DNA of 64,000 bases from Noviherbaspirillum massiliense JC206 (GCF_000312045.1 NZ_HE978634.1:2683875-2747874), one strand, 5' to 3'. Counted from the first letter of the stretch, positions 44,952-54,650 are shown. Program-made: numbers and translations. Notes: generated by a model from the letters alone, not told the origin.

Positions 44952-46070
44952 TCATTGGCTCAGCAGATCGGGTTCGGCGAATAGCGCCAGCAACAGTTTC
45001 TTGACCGGTGCCGGCAAAGGCGCATCGGCAAGCCTGGCGACCGGATACCAGACATGGCTGCTCTGCGCTGCCATCTGCAGGCGCTTTGCAAGCCTGATCT
45101 GGTAAGGCGTCACATGCAGCTTGAAGTGGGTGAAGCCATGCGAGAACGGCAACAGGCGTTCATGCATTGCCATCTCGCCAAAAGGCGCCACTGCATGTGC
45201 CAGATCCGCTTCCTCAGGACTCGTGTGATCCATTTCCGGCAAGGACAACAATCCGCCCCAGATGCCGCTACCAGGACGCTGCTGCAGCAGCACCTCGTCG
45301 CGATCGGTAACGACCAGCATGGCCACATGTTTTTCCGGCACCGGCTTTTTCGGCTTGCGTACTGGCAGCTGATGCACGCGTTCGGTCGCAAGCGCGATGC
45401 AGCGCTGCGCCAGCGGGCATGAGGGGCACGCCGGCTTGCTGCGGGTGCAGAGTGTCGCGCCGAGGTCCATCAAACCTTGCGTATATGCTTCGATATCGTT
45501 TTGCGGCAGCAAGGCCACTGCGCGTTGCCAAAGCCTGTCTTCCACTGGCTTCGCTCCAGGATACGCGTCGATGCCGAACACCCGGCAAAACACGCGTTTC
45601 ACATTTCCATCGAGGATGGCAGTACGCGCGCCGTAGGCAAAGGCGGCAATTGCGGCAGCGGTCGAGCGTCCGATACCCGGCAGGTCCGTCAGCAATTCCG
45701 GATCCTTCGGAAACACGCCGTCATATTCGGCAACCACGCGTTGTGCACAACGGTGCAGGTTGCGCGCGCGGCTGTAATAACCCAGCCCGCTCCAGTGCGC
45801 CATCACTTCTTCGATGCTTGCAGCAGCCAGCGAGGCAACATCGGGAAAGCGCGCAAGAAATCGCTGGTAATACGGAATGACGGCGGCGACCTGGGTTTGC
45901 TGCAGCATGATTTCGGAGAGCCAGATCCGGTAGGCATCGCGCGTGTTTTGCCAAGGCAGGGTGTGGCGGCCGTGCTGCTTTTGCCAGCGAATGACCTCTC
46001 CCGAAAAGCCGGGGTCGCTATCGGCGCGCTGAGCTGCCCCAGCCGCCGCTTCATTGGCAATTCTTTTCAT
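44952..46070 (-). CDS. mutY: A/G-specific adenine DNA glycosylase MutY
   Basis: MutY removes adenine mispaired with 8-oxoguanine, as part of the GO repair system. The 372-residue protein has the catalytic Glu in SEIMLQQTQVA, the helix-hairpin-helix LLTDLPGIGRSTAAAIAAFAYG, and the catalytic Asp in ILDGNVKRV. A [4Fe-4S] cluster is bound by Cys residues spaced 6-2-5 in CTRSKPACPSCPLAQRC. The C-terminal MutT-like domain that recognises 8-oxoG (VVTDRDEVLLQQRPGSGIWGG) is present. The start follows the stop of the dynamin-like gene by seven bases, so both are surely on one transcript. Confidence 0.97.
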   Translation of the reverse strand: MKRIANEAAAGAAQRADSDPGFSGEVIRWQKQHGRHTLPWQNTRDAYRIWLSEIMLQQTQVAAVIPYYQRFLARFPDVASLAAASIEEVMAHWSGLGYYSRARNLHRCAQRVVAEYDGVFPKDPELLTDLPGIGRSTAAAIAAFAYGARTAILDGNVKRVFCRVFGIDAYPGAKPVEDRLWQRAVALLPQNDIEAYTQGLMDLGATLCTRSKPACPSCPLAQRCIALATERVHQLPVRKPKKPVPEKHVAMLVVTDRDEVLLQQRPGSGIWGGLLSLPEMDHTSPEEADLAHAVAPFGEMAMHERLLPFSHGFTHFKLHVTPYQIRLAKRLQMAAQSSHVWYPVARLADAPLPAPVKKLLLALFAEPDLLSQ

Positions 46071-46077
46071 GCGGGTA

Positions 46078-48015
46078 TTATGCGGCGGCTTTCAGGAAGG
46101 CGAGTTCCGCAGCAATCGCCCGCTTCAGTTCCCCCTCCAACGCAAGCAATGAGCGTTTTTGCTCCTCGAGATCGGCCTGCATTTTTTCAAACTGCTGGAT
46201 ACGCTCTTCCAGGCTCTCGCTGGCCGAATTGATGCGCTCGATCGATTGCCTGCGCCGCTTCAATTGTGCCTTGTGCTCCCCGATTTGCGCTTCCAGTGGC
46301 GCCATCACGACTTTCAGCCAGGCTTCGACATCGCGATTGGCCTGCAGGAAGCTGTGCTTGACGCGCGAAGCGATCGAGTCGAAGAACTTTTGCATCAGCA
46401 CCAGTTGCGGCGTGGTCAGAATTGCAGTGGGGCCGAACTGTTTCTGGTAAATGCCCTCGATCATTTCGATCTCTTTCTGATACCGATCGAGCGAAAAAGG
46501 CATGGGCGTGGACAAGGCGAGGCCGTGTTCGGTCGAGAACTTCCGATACATGACCGTCATCATTTCAGTGATTTCACCGGTCTTCTGTTCCGACGCGGCG
46601 AGGTTGGCGCGGGCCTGGTCAAAGAAATCCTTCACCGCCTGACGCAGTCCCGCCGAGAACTTGCTCTTTTCCATGGCGTCGCGGGTTTTGCGAATTTCCC
46701 TCTTCAGCATGTCCATGCCGAGGCTGGTGAACACCTCTGACGACAGACGGGTGAACACGGAACGCGTGCCTTGCAGCTTGAGCAGGCTGGCATCGAATTC
46801 CCTTCTCTCCAGCTCCACCCGCTTCATCATGTGTTCGATGATGTTCTGGTTCTTGCCGCGCAAGCTTTTCAGTTCGACGAGCTGTTCCACCACGTTCCGT
46901 ACGCGCGCAGCAAGCAACGCCTGCCGCGATGCAGCCAGTTCATCGATGTCCGATGCCAGTTGGGCGCGGATGATGTCCTGTTTGCCCGGAATCAGTTCAT
47001 GGGACAGCGCGTTTTCCAAAAGCGGCAGGCGGCTTCTCTTCAGCAGCTCCGCATCCTGCGTGACCTTGCCGACCAGGCCCTTTTGGGCGGACACTGGAAA
47101 TACCTGACGCTCGGCCAGATTCAGGGTCTGGGCCACCTGCGCTGCCTGGCGACCGATCAGTTCATCGACTTCCGCCGGCGTGCGCAATTCATCCCACATG
47201 CTGTCGATCTTGTTCAGCACGACCATGCGACCGGGGCTGGTACCGATATGCTGGCGCCAGACCTCGATATCGCTCTTGGTCACGCCGGTGTCGGCAGCCA
47301 GAATGAACAGCACTGCGTGCGCATTCGGAATCAGGTTCAGCGTCAATTCCGGCTCGGTGCCGATTGCATTCAAGCCCGGCGTGTCGATAATCACCAACCC
47401 CTGCTTCAGCAAGGGATGCGGAAAATTCACGATGGCATGGCGCCATTGCGAAACCTCCACTGTGCCGTCAGGACCGACAGCCAGTGCGGTATCCGGGTCG
47501 GCCTCGTCGTATAGCCCATACCGCTTCGCCTCCTCGACCGGCACGCGCTTGGTCAGGCTGACCTGCTTGAATGCTTCGAGCATGCCTTCGCCGGAGGAAA
47601 TATCGAGCGGCAGCACTGTCCAGAGCTGCGGACTTTCCTTGAAGTCACTGGTGGATTGCGCCTCGGCGCGCGTCTCGATCGGCAGCAGGCGGATCGAGGG
47701 CGGGAAGGTTTCGTCGTACAGCAATTCGGTCGGGCACATGGTCGTGCGTCCCGCCGAGGAAGGCAGTATGCGCTGGCCGTAATCGGCGAAAAAAATCGCG
47801 TTGATCAATTCCGATTTGCCGCGCGAAAATTCGGCGACGAAAGCAATCGACAGCTTGTCGTCGGTCAGCCGGGCCAATACGCGCGAAAAACGCTGATCGC
47901 TTGCTGCATCCGCCAGTTCGGCGGTTTCGATCCATGCGCGATAGCGCTTGAGCGCCTTAGCGACGTTGCCGCGCCATTCGCTGTATTCCTGGAACTTTTC
48001 GACCAGATTGCTCAC
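46078..48015 (-). CDS. Bacterial dynamin-like GTPase (uncharacterised)
   Basis: The 645-residue protein is a large GTPase of the dynamin superfamily. The GTP-binding motifs are G1 AEFSRGKSELINAIF (residues 61-75, with Ala in place of the first Gly), G2 Thr in GRTTMCPTE, G3 DTPGLNAIG near residue 215 and G4 LNKIDSMWDE near residue 265. The rest is mainly alpha-helical, and the C-terminus forms a coiled coil (SLEERIQQFEKMQADLEEQKRSLLALEGEL), as expected for the stalk. There is no obvious membrane segment. Such proteins fuse, tubulate or repair membranes in some bacteria. It sits between mutM and mutY. Confidence 0.9.
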   Translation of the reverse strand: MSNLVEKFQEYSEWRGNVAKALKRYRAWIETAELADAASDQRFSRVLARLTDDKLSIAFVAEFSRGKSELINAIFFADYGQRILPSSAGRTTMCPTELLYDETFPPSIRLLPIETRAEAQSTSDFKESPQLWTVLPLDISSGEGMLEAFKQVSLTKRVPVEEAKRYGLYDEADPDTALAVGPDGTVEVSQWRHAIVNFPHPLLKQGLVIIDTPGLNAIGTEPELTLNLIPNAHAVLFILAADTGVTKSDIEVWRQHIGTSPGRMVVLNKIDSMWDELRTPAEVDELIGRQAAQVAQTLNLAERQVFPVSAQKGLVGKVTQDAELLKRSRLPLLENALSHELIPGKQDIIRAQLASDIDELAASRQALLAARVRNVVEQLVELKSLRGKNQNIIEHMMKRVELERREFDASLLKLQGTRSVFTRLSSEVFTSLGMDMLKREIRKTRDAMEKSKFSAGLRQAVKDFFDQARANLAASEQKTGEITEMMTVMYRKFSTEHGLALSTPMPFSLDRYQKEIEMIEGIYQKQFGPTAILTTPQLVLMQKFFDSIASRVKHSFLQANRDVEAWLKVVMAPLEAQIGEHKAQLKRRRQSIERINSASESLEERIQQFEKMQADLEEQKRSLLALEGELKRAIAAELAFLKAAA

Positions 48016-48147
48016 ATTTTCCTCAATTCATGCTGGTTTCGATCATGCGCCGGATTCGAAGAACTTCGGCATCGGCCATGCAACCTGAGCTTGCCCGGCG
48101 CAAGCTTTGATATCACGCTATTTCTCACAGGAATCTAGCATCCGTCT

Positions 48148-48969
48148 TCACTTTTGACAATTTGGACAGTAGAAGGTGGAGCGCTGACCTTGCCTGATCT
48201 GCCTGATCGATGCACTGCAAACACGGCAGGGCTGATCGGCACGGTCGTAGACAAAGTAGCTTTGCTGGAAATAGCCGGGCTGACCATTGACTGCCAAAAA
48301 ATCGCGCAGGGTGCTGCCCCCCTGCTCTATGGCGGCAGTCAAGATCTCCCGTATCGCCTTTGCCAGCTTTTCATAACGCGCAAGACCGATGCGGCGAGCC
48401 GGCGTCCTGGGATTGATGCCGGCCTTGAACAAGCTCTCGCAGGCGTAGATATTGCCCACACCAACGACAATGTCTCCCGCCAGCAACACCTGCTTGACGG
48501 GAGCCGTTCGATTGCGAGTCTGTTCATACAGGACATTCGCATCAAATCCTTCTTCGAGCGGTTCCACGCCCAGCCCCCGCAGCAGCAGATGGTCGCCGAT
48601 TGCACCGTCTTCGCGTCCATGCCACAGCACGGCGCCAAACCGCCGCGGGTCATTCAGACGCAGCATTTGCGTGTCCATGACCAAATCGAAATGATCATGC
48701 TTTCGCGCAGGCGTGGTGGAAGGCAGGACGCGCAAATGGCCCGACATGCCCAGATGAACGATGAGCGTGCCGTGATCGAATTCGATCAGCAGATATTTTC
48801 CGCGCCGGCCGATGCCTCGTATGGTTCGCCCCTGAATTCGTGCCGGCAAATCTGGCGGGAACGGCCAGCGCAGACCGGAATGCCGGAGGATGACTGCCTT
48901 GACGGTTTGCCCTTCGAGATGCGGCGCCACACCGCGCCGCGTCACTTCAACTTCTGGCAATTCAGGCAT
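48148..48969 (-). CDS. mutM: Formamidopyrimidine-DNA glycosylase MutM (Fpg)
   Basis: MutM excises 8-oxoguanine and ring-opened purines and cuts the DNA at the abasic site. The 273-residue protein begins with [13 protein letters not shown] (catalytic Pro2 and Glu3 after Met removal), carries the Lys in [11 protein letters not shown], and has the C-terminal zinc finger [10 protein letters not shown]...TFYCPNCQK with the C-x2-C-x16-C-x2-C pattern. The length is that of E. coli Fpg (269). It is the first gene of the mutM-dynamin-mutY run, 132 bases upstream of the dynamin gene, and is divergent from the TPR lipoprotein gene. Confidence 0.97.
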   Translation of the reverse strand: MPELPEVEVTRRGVAPHLEGQTVKAVILRHSGLRWPFPPDLPARIQGRTIRGIGRRGKYLLIEFDHGTLIVHLGMSGHLRVLPSTTPARKHDHFDLVMDTQMLRLNDPRRFGAVLWHGREDGAIGDHLLLRGLGVEPLEEGFDANVLYEQTRNRTAPVKQVLLAGDIVVGVGNIYACESLFKAGINPRTPARRIGLARYEKLAKAIREILTAAIEQGGSTLRDFLAVNGQPGYFQQSYFVYDRADQPCRVCSASIRQIRQGQRSTFYCPNCQK

Positions 48970-49142
48970 GCTTGAAATAGATTTTCACGTGAAAAGATTG
49001 CAGTAGCGCAACACAAAAGCAATGTGCTGGCACAGCACATGTCAGTTCGTTGAGCGTAGAATTATTATTTGGTTGCGGGAACATGTGGAGCAATCCCGTT
49101 AGGATAGACTGTTCAAATTCATCCGATTAGCCAGGATCGCCA

Positions 49143-50954
49143 TTGAAAAACCTCCTCCTTATTGTAACCCTGTCAGCCGCACTGTCCGCATGTGCCGGGT
49201 TGTCTTCTCAACGCCCGTCCACGATGACGACTGGCGAGGCCTCCTCGACCAGCCCTGATGCCGGAAAAAGCTCGGCAAGTGCTGAGACCGCCTCCAAGAC
49301 GGGCAGCGCGCAGAATGCGGAGGCAAACGAGGCCTCCTTGCCCGAAGTCGAATTGACCAGCGAGATGCTGTACCGACTGCTCACTGCGGAGATTGCCTTC
49401 CAGAGGGGCAACTGGCAAATGGCATATGTCACCATGCTGTCCACCGCGCAGCAGACACGCGACCCTCGCCTTGCTCACCGGGCAGCGGAAATTGCGTTGA
49501 CTGCCAAGCAGCCGGAAGAAGCGTTCAACGCAGTCAAGGTATGGCGCGCACTGGCCCCGAATTCGGAAGAAGCCACCCAGTATTACCTGAGCTTCGTGGT
49601 CCTTGGCGACAATCTTGAAGAAGCCAAGCCGATCATCGAAGAGCGGCTGCGGGAAGCAGCTCCGGCAACGCGCGGCGTGCTGATTTTCCAGGTGCAGCGA
49701 TTGCTGGCACGCGCGAAGGACAAAGACGCCGCGTTTTCCTTGCTGGAACAATTGCTGGCCCCCTATTCATCGATGCATGAAACCCATCTCGCACTGGCGC
49801 AGGGCGCATTTGCCAAAGGCGATTTGCAACGCGCACGGGATGAGGCGCAGACGGCGCTAAAGGACAAGCCCGATTCCGAACTGGCCGCGCTCACCATGGC
49901 GCAAGTGCTTCCGGACAAGAACGACGCATTGCGGTCACTCGCGGATTTCCTGGCAAGGAACCCCAAGGCGCGCGATGTCCGCATGGCTTATGCGCGGATG
50001 CTGGTCGATCAGAACCAGTACGAGCAGGCACGGAAAACTTTCGAAGTCTTGCTGAAGGACCAGCCGAAGGAGCCGACCCTGCTGTACGCACTGGGCGTGC
50101 TGGCTGCACAAATGAATGACTACCAGGCAGCCGAAAATTACCTGACGTCCTACCTGAATGTCCTGGCAGCCAACCAGGATGAAGAACGCGATCCCACCCA
50201 GGCACTGCTGTTGCTGGCGCAGATCGCGGAAGAGCGCAAGGACCTGGATGGCGCGCTGAAATGGCTGTCGCAGGTCGAACCGGGCGAAGGCTATTTCGGC
50301 GCCCAACTCAAGCGCGCCCAGATCATCGGCAAGCGCGGCGACATGGCAGGCGCGCGCAAGGTGCTGACTGACCTGCACGCTTCCGGCGAACGGGAAGAGA
50401 CGCAAGTCATTCTTACCGAAGGGCAGATCCTGCGCGATGCCAACCGCATGCCGGAAGCCATGAATGTGCTGAAAGCCGGCCTCAAGCGCTTCCCGAAAAA
50501 CACGGAACTGCTGTACGACTACGCGATGATGGCGGAAAAGAGCAACCAGCTCGACGCCATGGAAAGCTCGCTGCGCAAGATCATCGAGATTGCCCCCAAC
50601 AACCAGCATGCCTACAACGCTCTCGGATACTCGCTGGCGGAACGCAATGTTCGCCTGCAGGAAGCCTATACGCTGATCGAGAAGGCACTGTCGCTGGCTC
50701 CGGAAGATCCGTTCATTATGGATAGCATGGGCTGGGTGCAATATCGTATGGGCCGGCTGAATGAAGCGGAAAGCCTCCTGCGCCGTGCCTATGAATTGCG
50801 GCCCGATGCGGAAATCGCAGCTCACTTGGGCGAAGTGCTGTGGATCAAGGGCCAAAAGGATGCTGCGCAAAAGCTGTGGCGCGCGGCACAAACCAAGGAT
50901 CCGCAGAACGACACCCTAAAAAGCACGCTCGCGCGACTCAATGTGAATCTATGA
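49143..50954 (+). CDS. TPR-repeat lipoprotein
   Basis: The 603-residue product starts with a lipoprotein signal peptide ending in LSAACS-type LSACAG (lipidated Cys near residue 17), so it is attached to a membrane facing the periplasm, most likely the outer membrane. After a Ser/Ala-rich linker come many tetratricopeptide repeats, for example AYNALGYSLAERNVRLQEAY and MGWVQYRMGRLNEAESLLRRAYELRPDAEIA near the end. TTG 49143 is chosen because it supplies the signal peptide and follows AGGA by seven bases. Its stop overlaps the lolB start (ATGA). TPR proteins are scaffolds; the partner is unknown, but the lolB coupling points to outer-membrane biogenesis. Confidence 0.88.
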   Translation: MKNLLLIVTLSAALSACAGLSSQRPSTMTTGEASSTSPDAGKSSASAETASKTGSAQNAEANEASLPEVELTSEMLYRLLTAEIAFQRGNWQMAYVTMLSTAQQTRDPRLAHRAAEIALTAKQPEEAFNAVKVWRALAPNSEEATQYYLSFVVLGDNLEEAKPIIEERLREAAPATRGVLIFQVQRLLARAKDKDAAFSLLEQLLAPYSSMHETHLALAQGAFAKGDLQRARDEAQTALKDKPDSELAALTMAQVLPDKNDALRSLADFLARNPKARDVRMAYARMLVDQNQYEQARKTFEVLLKDQPKEPTLLYALGVLAAQMNDYQAAENYLTSYLNVLAANQDEERDPTQALLLLAQIAEERKDLDGALKWLSQVEPGEGYFGAQLKRAQIIGKRGDMAGARKVLTDLHASGEREETQVILTEGQILRDANRMPEAMNVLKAGLKRFPKNTELLYDYAMMAEKSNQLDAMESSLRKIIEIAPNNQHAYNALGYSLAERNVRLQEAYTLIEKALSLAPEDPFIMDSMGWVQYRMGRLNEAESLLRRAYELRPDAEIAAHLGEVLWIKGQKDAAQKLWRAAQTKDPQNDTLKSTLARLNVNL

Positions 50955-51595
50955 CGAGCGGCACTGCGCGCCTGCGCATTTTTTCCCTTGTGCTGCCCTT
51001 GCTGCTGGCAGGCTGCGCAAGTCTGAGCCCTTCTGGCGCCAACAAGCTCCCGCCGGCGGCAACTGCCCCGGCGGAGAGTCGAATCTATTTCGGCACCATC
51101 GAACTCGGCGGACGCTTGTCAGTGTTCTATCAGAATCCGAGAACCGGCAAGGATGAAGCACTGCACGGCAGCTTCACTTGGGAACAAACCCCGGACCAGA
51201 CCCGGGTTACGCTACTGTCTCCGCTGGGACAGACCATCGCCATCATTACCGTTGCTGCTGAAGGCGCCACCCTGATGCAAAACGGAAAGACGGTGAGTGC
51301 CGCTGGCGACGTCGATACGCTGGTAATGCAGACGCTCGGCTGGCCCCTGCCCATCGCCGGACTGCATGAATGGCTGCAAGGTTTCGGAACCGACGCAGCC
51401 GGCCAGCGTTTCATCGCAACTCCCCTGACGCCAGAAGTCAATACCCGCGACAACTGGCATATTCGCTACGTGAACTGGGAGAATGAAGCTGGCCCCGACC
51501 CGGTGCGGCCGAGAAGGATAGACCTTGGACGCAGGACATCCGAAGCGGGTGACGTTTCCATTCGCATTGTCATCGATACCTGGCGCCCGCACTGA
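50951..51595 (+). CDS. lolB: Outer-membrane lipoprotein insertion factor LolB
   Basis: LolB receives lipoproteins from the periplasmic carrier LolA and inserts them into the outer membrane. The 214-residue product has a lipobox LLLAGCAS near residue 20 and the LolB segments [40 protein letters not shown] and [20 protein letters not shown]. The ATG overlaps the TPR gene stop (ATGA) and its stop overlaps the ispE start (TGATG), so the three genes are translationally coupled. The lolB-ispE-prs order is common in Proteobacteria. Confidence 0.94.
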   Translation: MTSGTARLRIFSLVLPLLLAGCASLSPSGANKLPPAATAPAESRIYFGTIELGGRLSVFYQNPRTGKDEALHGSFTWEQTPDQTRVTLLSPLGQTIAIITVAAEGATLMQNGKTVSAAGDVDTLVMQTLGWPLPIAGLHEWLQGFGTDAAGQRFIATPLTPEVNTRDNWHIRYVNWENEAGPDPVRPRRIDLGRRTSEAGDVSIRIVIDTWRPH

Positions 51596-52476
51596 TGCTG
51601 CATTCCCTGGACAATTGCCCGGCCCCCGCCAAACTGAACCTGTTCCTGCACGTCGTTGGGCGTCGGACAGACGGCTACCATTTGCTGCAGACCGCGTTCC
51701 AGCTCCTTGATTACGGCGATCTGTTGCATTTCCGTCTGCGTGATGATGGCGCAATCCGCCGTATTACCGACATTTCCGGCGTGCCGGAGGAAGCGGACCT
51801 GGTCGTGCGCGCTGCCCGACTGCTGAAAGCAGCCGCATTGCAGCGCCAGAACAGGGAAATCCCAGGCGTCAGCATTGCCATCGAAAAGCGGCTGCCAATG
51901 GGTGGCGGGCTGGGCGGCGGCTCTTCGGATGCAGCAACGACTCTGATTGCGTTGAATCATTTGTGGCAAACCGGCCTGACGCGCGCGGAATTGATGGCGC
52001 TTGGCTTGCAACTGGGCGCGGATGTCCCCTTCTTCCTGTTTGGACAGAATGCGTTTGCCGAAGGCGTCGGCGAAGCGCTGCAGGCGCTCGGTACGTCCGA
52101 CTGCTGGTATCTGGTCATCGAACCTGGCGTGTCGGTTCCGACCGCATCAATATTTGCCTCGCCGGAATTGACAAGGGATTCGAAACCGGTCAGAATATCG
52201 GACTTTCTCGCAGCACAAAACAGCTTCGGGAAAAACGACCTCCAAGCTGTTGCATCCCGACTGTTTCCGCAGATTGCTGAAGTGATCGAATGGCTGAAGC
52301 CCTACGGGAATGCGAGAATGACAGGTTCCGGGGCTTGCGTGTTTTGCGCGTTTTCAGAAGAGCGCCAAGCCGATGAGGTGCTCGCGAAATTGCGGCAAGC
52401 CGGACCAAGTCAGTGGAAAGCTTGGAAAGCGAAATCGATTGAGCGACACCCGCTCTCGCATTTGCTCAGGTCGTAG
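51595..52476 (+). CDS. ispE: 4-diphosphocytidyl-2-C-methyl-D-erythritol kinase IspE
   Basis: IspE phosphorylates CDP-methylerythritol in the MEP pathway of isoprenoid synthesis, which also supplies the side chain of ubiquinone. The 293-residue GHMP kinase has the N-terminal [22 protein letters not shown], the ATP loop [18 protein letters not shown] near residue 100, and the C-terminal [13 protein letters not shown]. The start overlaps the lolB stop by one base. A perfect 14-bp inverted repeat and then tRNA-Gln follow downstream. Confidence 0.96.
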   Translation: MLHSLDNCPAPAKLNLFLHVVGRRTDGYHLLQTAFQLLDYGDLLHFRLRDDGAIRRITDISGVPEEADLVVRAARLLKAAALQRQNREIPGVSIAIEKRLPMGGGLGGGSSDAATTLIALNHLWQTGLTRAELMALGLQLGADVPFFLFGQNAFAEGVGEALQALGTSDCWYLVIEPGVSVPTASIFASPELTRDSKPVRISDFLAAQNSFGKNDLQAVASRLFPQIAEVIEWLKPYGNARMTGSGACVFCAFSEERQADEVLAKLRQAGPSQWKAWKAKSIERHPLSHLLRS

Positions 52477-52488
52477 TCAAGATTTTTG

Positions 52489-52530
52489 TTTGCCGTCGTA
52501 TTAGCGGAAGACGCGGAATACGACGGCAAA
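52489..52530 (+). repeat. Perfect 14-bp inverted repeat between ispE and tRNA-Gln
   Basis: TTTGCCGTCGTATT (52489-52502) and AATACGACGGCAAA (52517-52530) are exact reverse complements around a 14-base GC-rich loop. The hairpin would be very stable but no T-run follows on either strand. It starts 13 bases after the ispE stop and ends 13 bases before the tRNA. It could be an RNA-processing or 3'-end-protecting stem, or a factor-dependent terminator. Confidence 0.75.
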
Positions 52531-52543
52531 TGCCCGGTTGTGT

Positions 52544-52620
52544 AGGGGAGTCGCCAAGTCGGTTAAGGCACCGGATTTTGATTCCGGCATTCGAGGGTTC
52601 GAATCCTTCCTCCCCTGCCA
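52544..52620 (+). tRNA. tRNA-Gln (anticodon TTG)
   Basis: A 77-base tRNA with encoded CCA. The acceptor stem is AGGGGAG paired with CTCCCCT, the discriminator is G73, and the anticodon stem-loop CCGGA-TTTTGAT-TCCGG gives anticodon TTG, reading CAA and CAG by wobble. The T-arm AGGGTTCGAATCCTT is canonical apart from one weak outer pair. It sits between ispE and prs, as in many Proteobacteria. No integrase or att-like repeat is nearby. Confidence 0.98.
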
Positions 52621-52649
52621 TTCAATTCAAGTAAGAAGACAGTGATCAA

Positions 52650-52695
52650 AAAAGCCGCCAACGCAGGACTGACAAGTCAAGCATTGGCGGCTTTT
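52650..52695 (+). terminator. Terminator-like stem between tRNA-Gln and prs
   Basis: AAAAGCCGCCAA (52650-52661) pairs perfectly with TTGGCGGCTTTT (52684-52695). The 22-base loop contains a small inner GACT/AGTC stem. The 3' arm ends in four T residues. It most likely terminates the ispE/tRNA transcript. Because it lies only 38 bases before prs, it may also act as an attenuator in the prs leader. Confidence 0.75.
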
Positions 52696-52733
52696 CAAGC
52701 TTTTAACGTTTAACAATTGCAGCTAGGTGTCCC

Positions 52734-53684
52734 ATGGCGCTTGAAAACCTGATGGTCTTTACCGGCAACGCAAATCCGGAGTTGGCCGCCGGTGTTGCCA
52801 AGCAATTAGGCATTCCGCTCGGCAAAGCCGTCGTCTCCAAGTTCTCTGACGGCGAAGTGATGGTCGAGATCAACGAGAATGTCCGCGGCAAGGATGTGAT
52901 CGTGCTGCAATCGACCTGCGCGCCGACCAATGATCACCTGATGGAGATCATGCTGATGGTCGATGCACTGAAGCGCGCCTCCGCCGGCCGCATCACCGCA
53001 GCCATCCCGTATTTCGGCTATGCACGCCAGGACCGCCGGCCGCGTTCGGCGCGGGTGGCGATTTCCGCCAAAGTGGTCGCCAACATGCTGCAGGAAGCCG
53101 GAGTCGAACGCGTGCTGATCATGGATCTGCATGCCGACCAGATCCAGGGCTTTTTCGACATCCCGGTCGACAACATCTATGCATCGCCTGTCTTACTGAG
53201 CGACCTGGTCAGCAAGAAATACGACAACCTGCTGGTTGTCTCACCCGACGTCGGCGGCGTGGTCCGCGCCCGTGCGCTGGCCAAGCGCCTGGACTGCGAC
53301 CTGGCCATCATCGACAAGCGCCGGCCGAAAGCCAATGTATCCGAAGTCATGAACATCATTGGCGAAGTGGAAGGCCGCAACTGCGTGATCATGGATGACA
53401 TGGTCGATACCGCCGGCACCCTGACCAAAGCGGCAGAAGTGCTGAAAGAGCGCGGCGCCAAGAAAGTCATCGCTTATTGCACGCACCCCGTGCTGTCCGG
53501 ACCGGCCATCGAGCGTATCGCCACCTCGCCACTGGACGAACTGGTGGTCACCGATACGATTCCCCTGTCGGCGGCCGCCAAGGCCTGCAGCAAGATCCGC
53601 CAGCTGACCTGCGCCGGATTGCTCGCCGAGACCTTCAAGCGCATCACCAAGGGCGATTCTGTGATGTCGCTGTTCGCCGACTGA
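52734..53684 (+). CDS. prs: Ribose-phosphate pyrophosphokinase (PRPP synthetase)
   Basis: Prs transfers pyrophosphate from ATP to ribose-5-phosphate, making PRPP for nucleotides, histidine, tryptophan and NAD. The 316-residue protein is of class I type, with [27 protein letters not shown] (the flexible catalytic loop), [17 protein letters not shown] (Mg and AMP contacts) and the PRPP-binding loop [14 protein letters not shown]. The frame is unambiguous and the length is that of E. coli (315). It follows tRNA-Gln and a terminator-like stem, and precedes rplY by 106 bases. Confidence 0.98.
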   Translation: MALENLMVFTGNANPELAAGVAKQLGIPLGKAVVSKFSDGEVMVEINENVRGKDVIVLQSTCAPTNDHLMEIMLMVDALKRASAGRITAAIPYFGYARQDRRPRSARVAISAKVVANMLQEAGVERVLIMDLHADQIQGFFDIPVDNIYASPVLLSDLVSKKYDNLLVVSPDVGGVVRARALAKRLDCDLAIIDKRRPKANVSEVMNIIGEVEGRNCVIMDDMVDTAGTLTKAAEVLKERGAKKVIAYCTHPVLSGPAIERIATSPLDELVVTDTIPLSAAAKACSKIRQLTCAGLLAETFKRITKGDSVMSLFAD

Positions 53685-53790
53685 TACTGTAGTTTTCACA
53701 TCATCCGCAGGGATGGTGTCTTTTGAATCCCCTGGTCGCGGGGGGTTGCCACCGCAGGACGAAACATCCTGCATACATTGGAGCTTTAAC

Positions 53791-54423
53791 ATGAAAGTGA
53801 TCGCATTTCCACGCAAAGAGCAGGGGACCGGAGCGAGCCGCCGCCTGCGCAAAGCGGGCCAAACCCCTGGCATCATCTATGGCGGCAATGGTGCGCCCGT
53901 CACCGTCGCACTGGACCATAACGCGCTGTTCCACGCCCTGAAGAAGGAAACCTTCCATTCTTCGATCCTCGACATGGAAGTCGAAGGCAAGGTGGAAAAA
54001 GTTCTGCTGCGCGACTTCCAGATGCACGCATACAAGCAACTGGTCTTGCACGTCGACTTCCAGCGCGTCGATCCGAATCAGAAGATCCACGTCAAGGTTC
54101 CGCTGCACTTCATCAATGCGGAAATCTCCCCGGCCGTGAAGCTGGGCGGCGGCATCATCAGCCACGTGGCATCCGAACTGGAAATCAGCTGCCTGCCGGG
54201 CGACCTGCCAGAGTTCATCGAAGTCGATCTGTCCAAGATGGAAGTCGGTGCTTCGCTGCACCTGTCCGACGTCCAGTTGCCGAAAGGCGTTACGCCGGTA
54301 TTGCACGGCGGCCAGGACAACCCGACCATCGCAACCGCCAGCGTGCCGGCCGGCCAAGTTGCCGCTGAAGGAGAGGCTGCCGAAGGCGCCGCCGAGGCTG
54401 CAGCACCTGCCGAGAAGAAGTAA
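53791..54423 (+). CDS. rplY: 50S ribosomal protein L25/general stress protein Ctc
   Basis: L25 binds 5S rRNA. The 210-residue form is the longer CTC type with an N-terminal L25 domain ([18 protein letters not shown], about residues 13-30) and a C-terminal beta domain ([24 protein letters not shown]), followed by an Ala/Glu-rich tail. The ATG at 53791 follows a GGAGCTTTAAC ribosome site; the open frame to 53713 is upstream leader. The prs-rplY-pth-ychF order is highly conserved in Proteobacteria. A strong terminator follows. Confidence 0.97.
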   Translation: MKVIAFPRKEQGTGASRRLRKAGQTPGIIYGGNGAPVTVALDHNALFHALKKETFHSSILDMEVEGKVEKVLLRDFQMHAYKQLVLHVDFQRVDPNQKIHVKVPLHFINAEISPAVKLGGGIISHVASELEISCLPGDLPEFIEVDLSKMEVGASLHLSDVQLPKGVTPVLHGGQDNPTIATASVPAGQVAAEGEAAEGAAEAAAPAEKK

Positions 54424-54452
54424 TCCGGCCTGCAGTCCTTGCCGAAGTAAGG

Positions 54453-54482
54453 AAAACCCGTCATTCGTGGCGGGTTTTTTTG
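54453..54482 (+). terminator. Intrinsic terminator after rplY
   Basis: AAAACCCGTC (54453-54462) pairs with GGCGGGTTTT (54469-54478), with one G-U, across the loop ATTCGT, followed by further T residues. It is a clear rho-independent terminator that separates prs-rplY from pth. Confidence 0.9.
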
Positions 54483-54650
54483 TTTTCCGCCCAAGCAAAA
54501 TCCCTGCTCCCGCCTGCTGCCACTTGATCGCAGATTGGCACCGGGCAGCGACATCCGGGATAATTTGCTTTTCCATTGTTAAAGGCCGTCGCTGGAAACC
54601 GGTGCAATCCGGCAAACGACTGCGGCATATTCGATCACCTGCATTTCGCC

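Noticed and set aside
52544-52620. tRNA-Gln as an attachment site for an integrated element
   Set aside because: No integrase gene, no repeated tRNA 3' end and no composition change were seen on either side.
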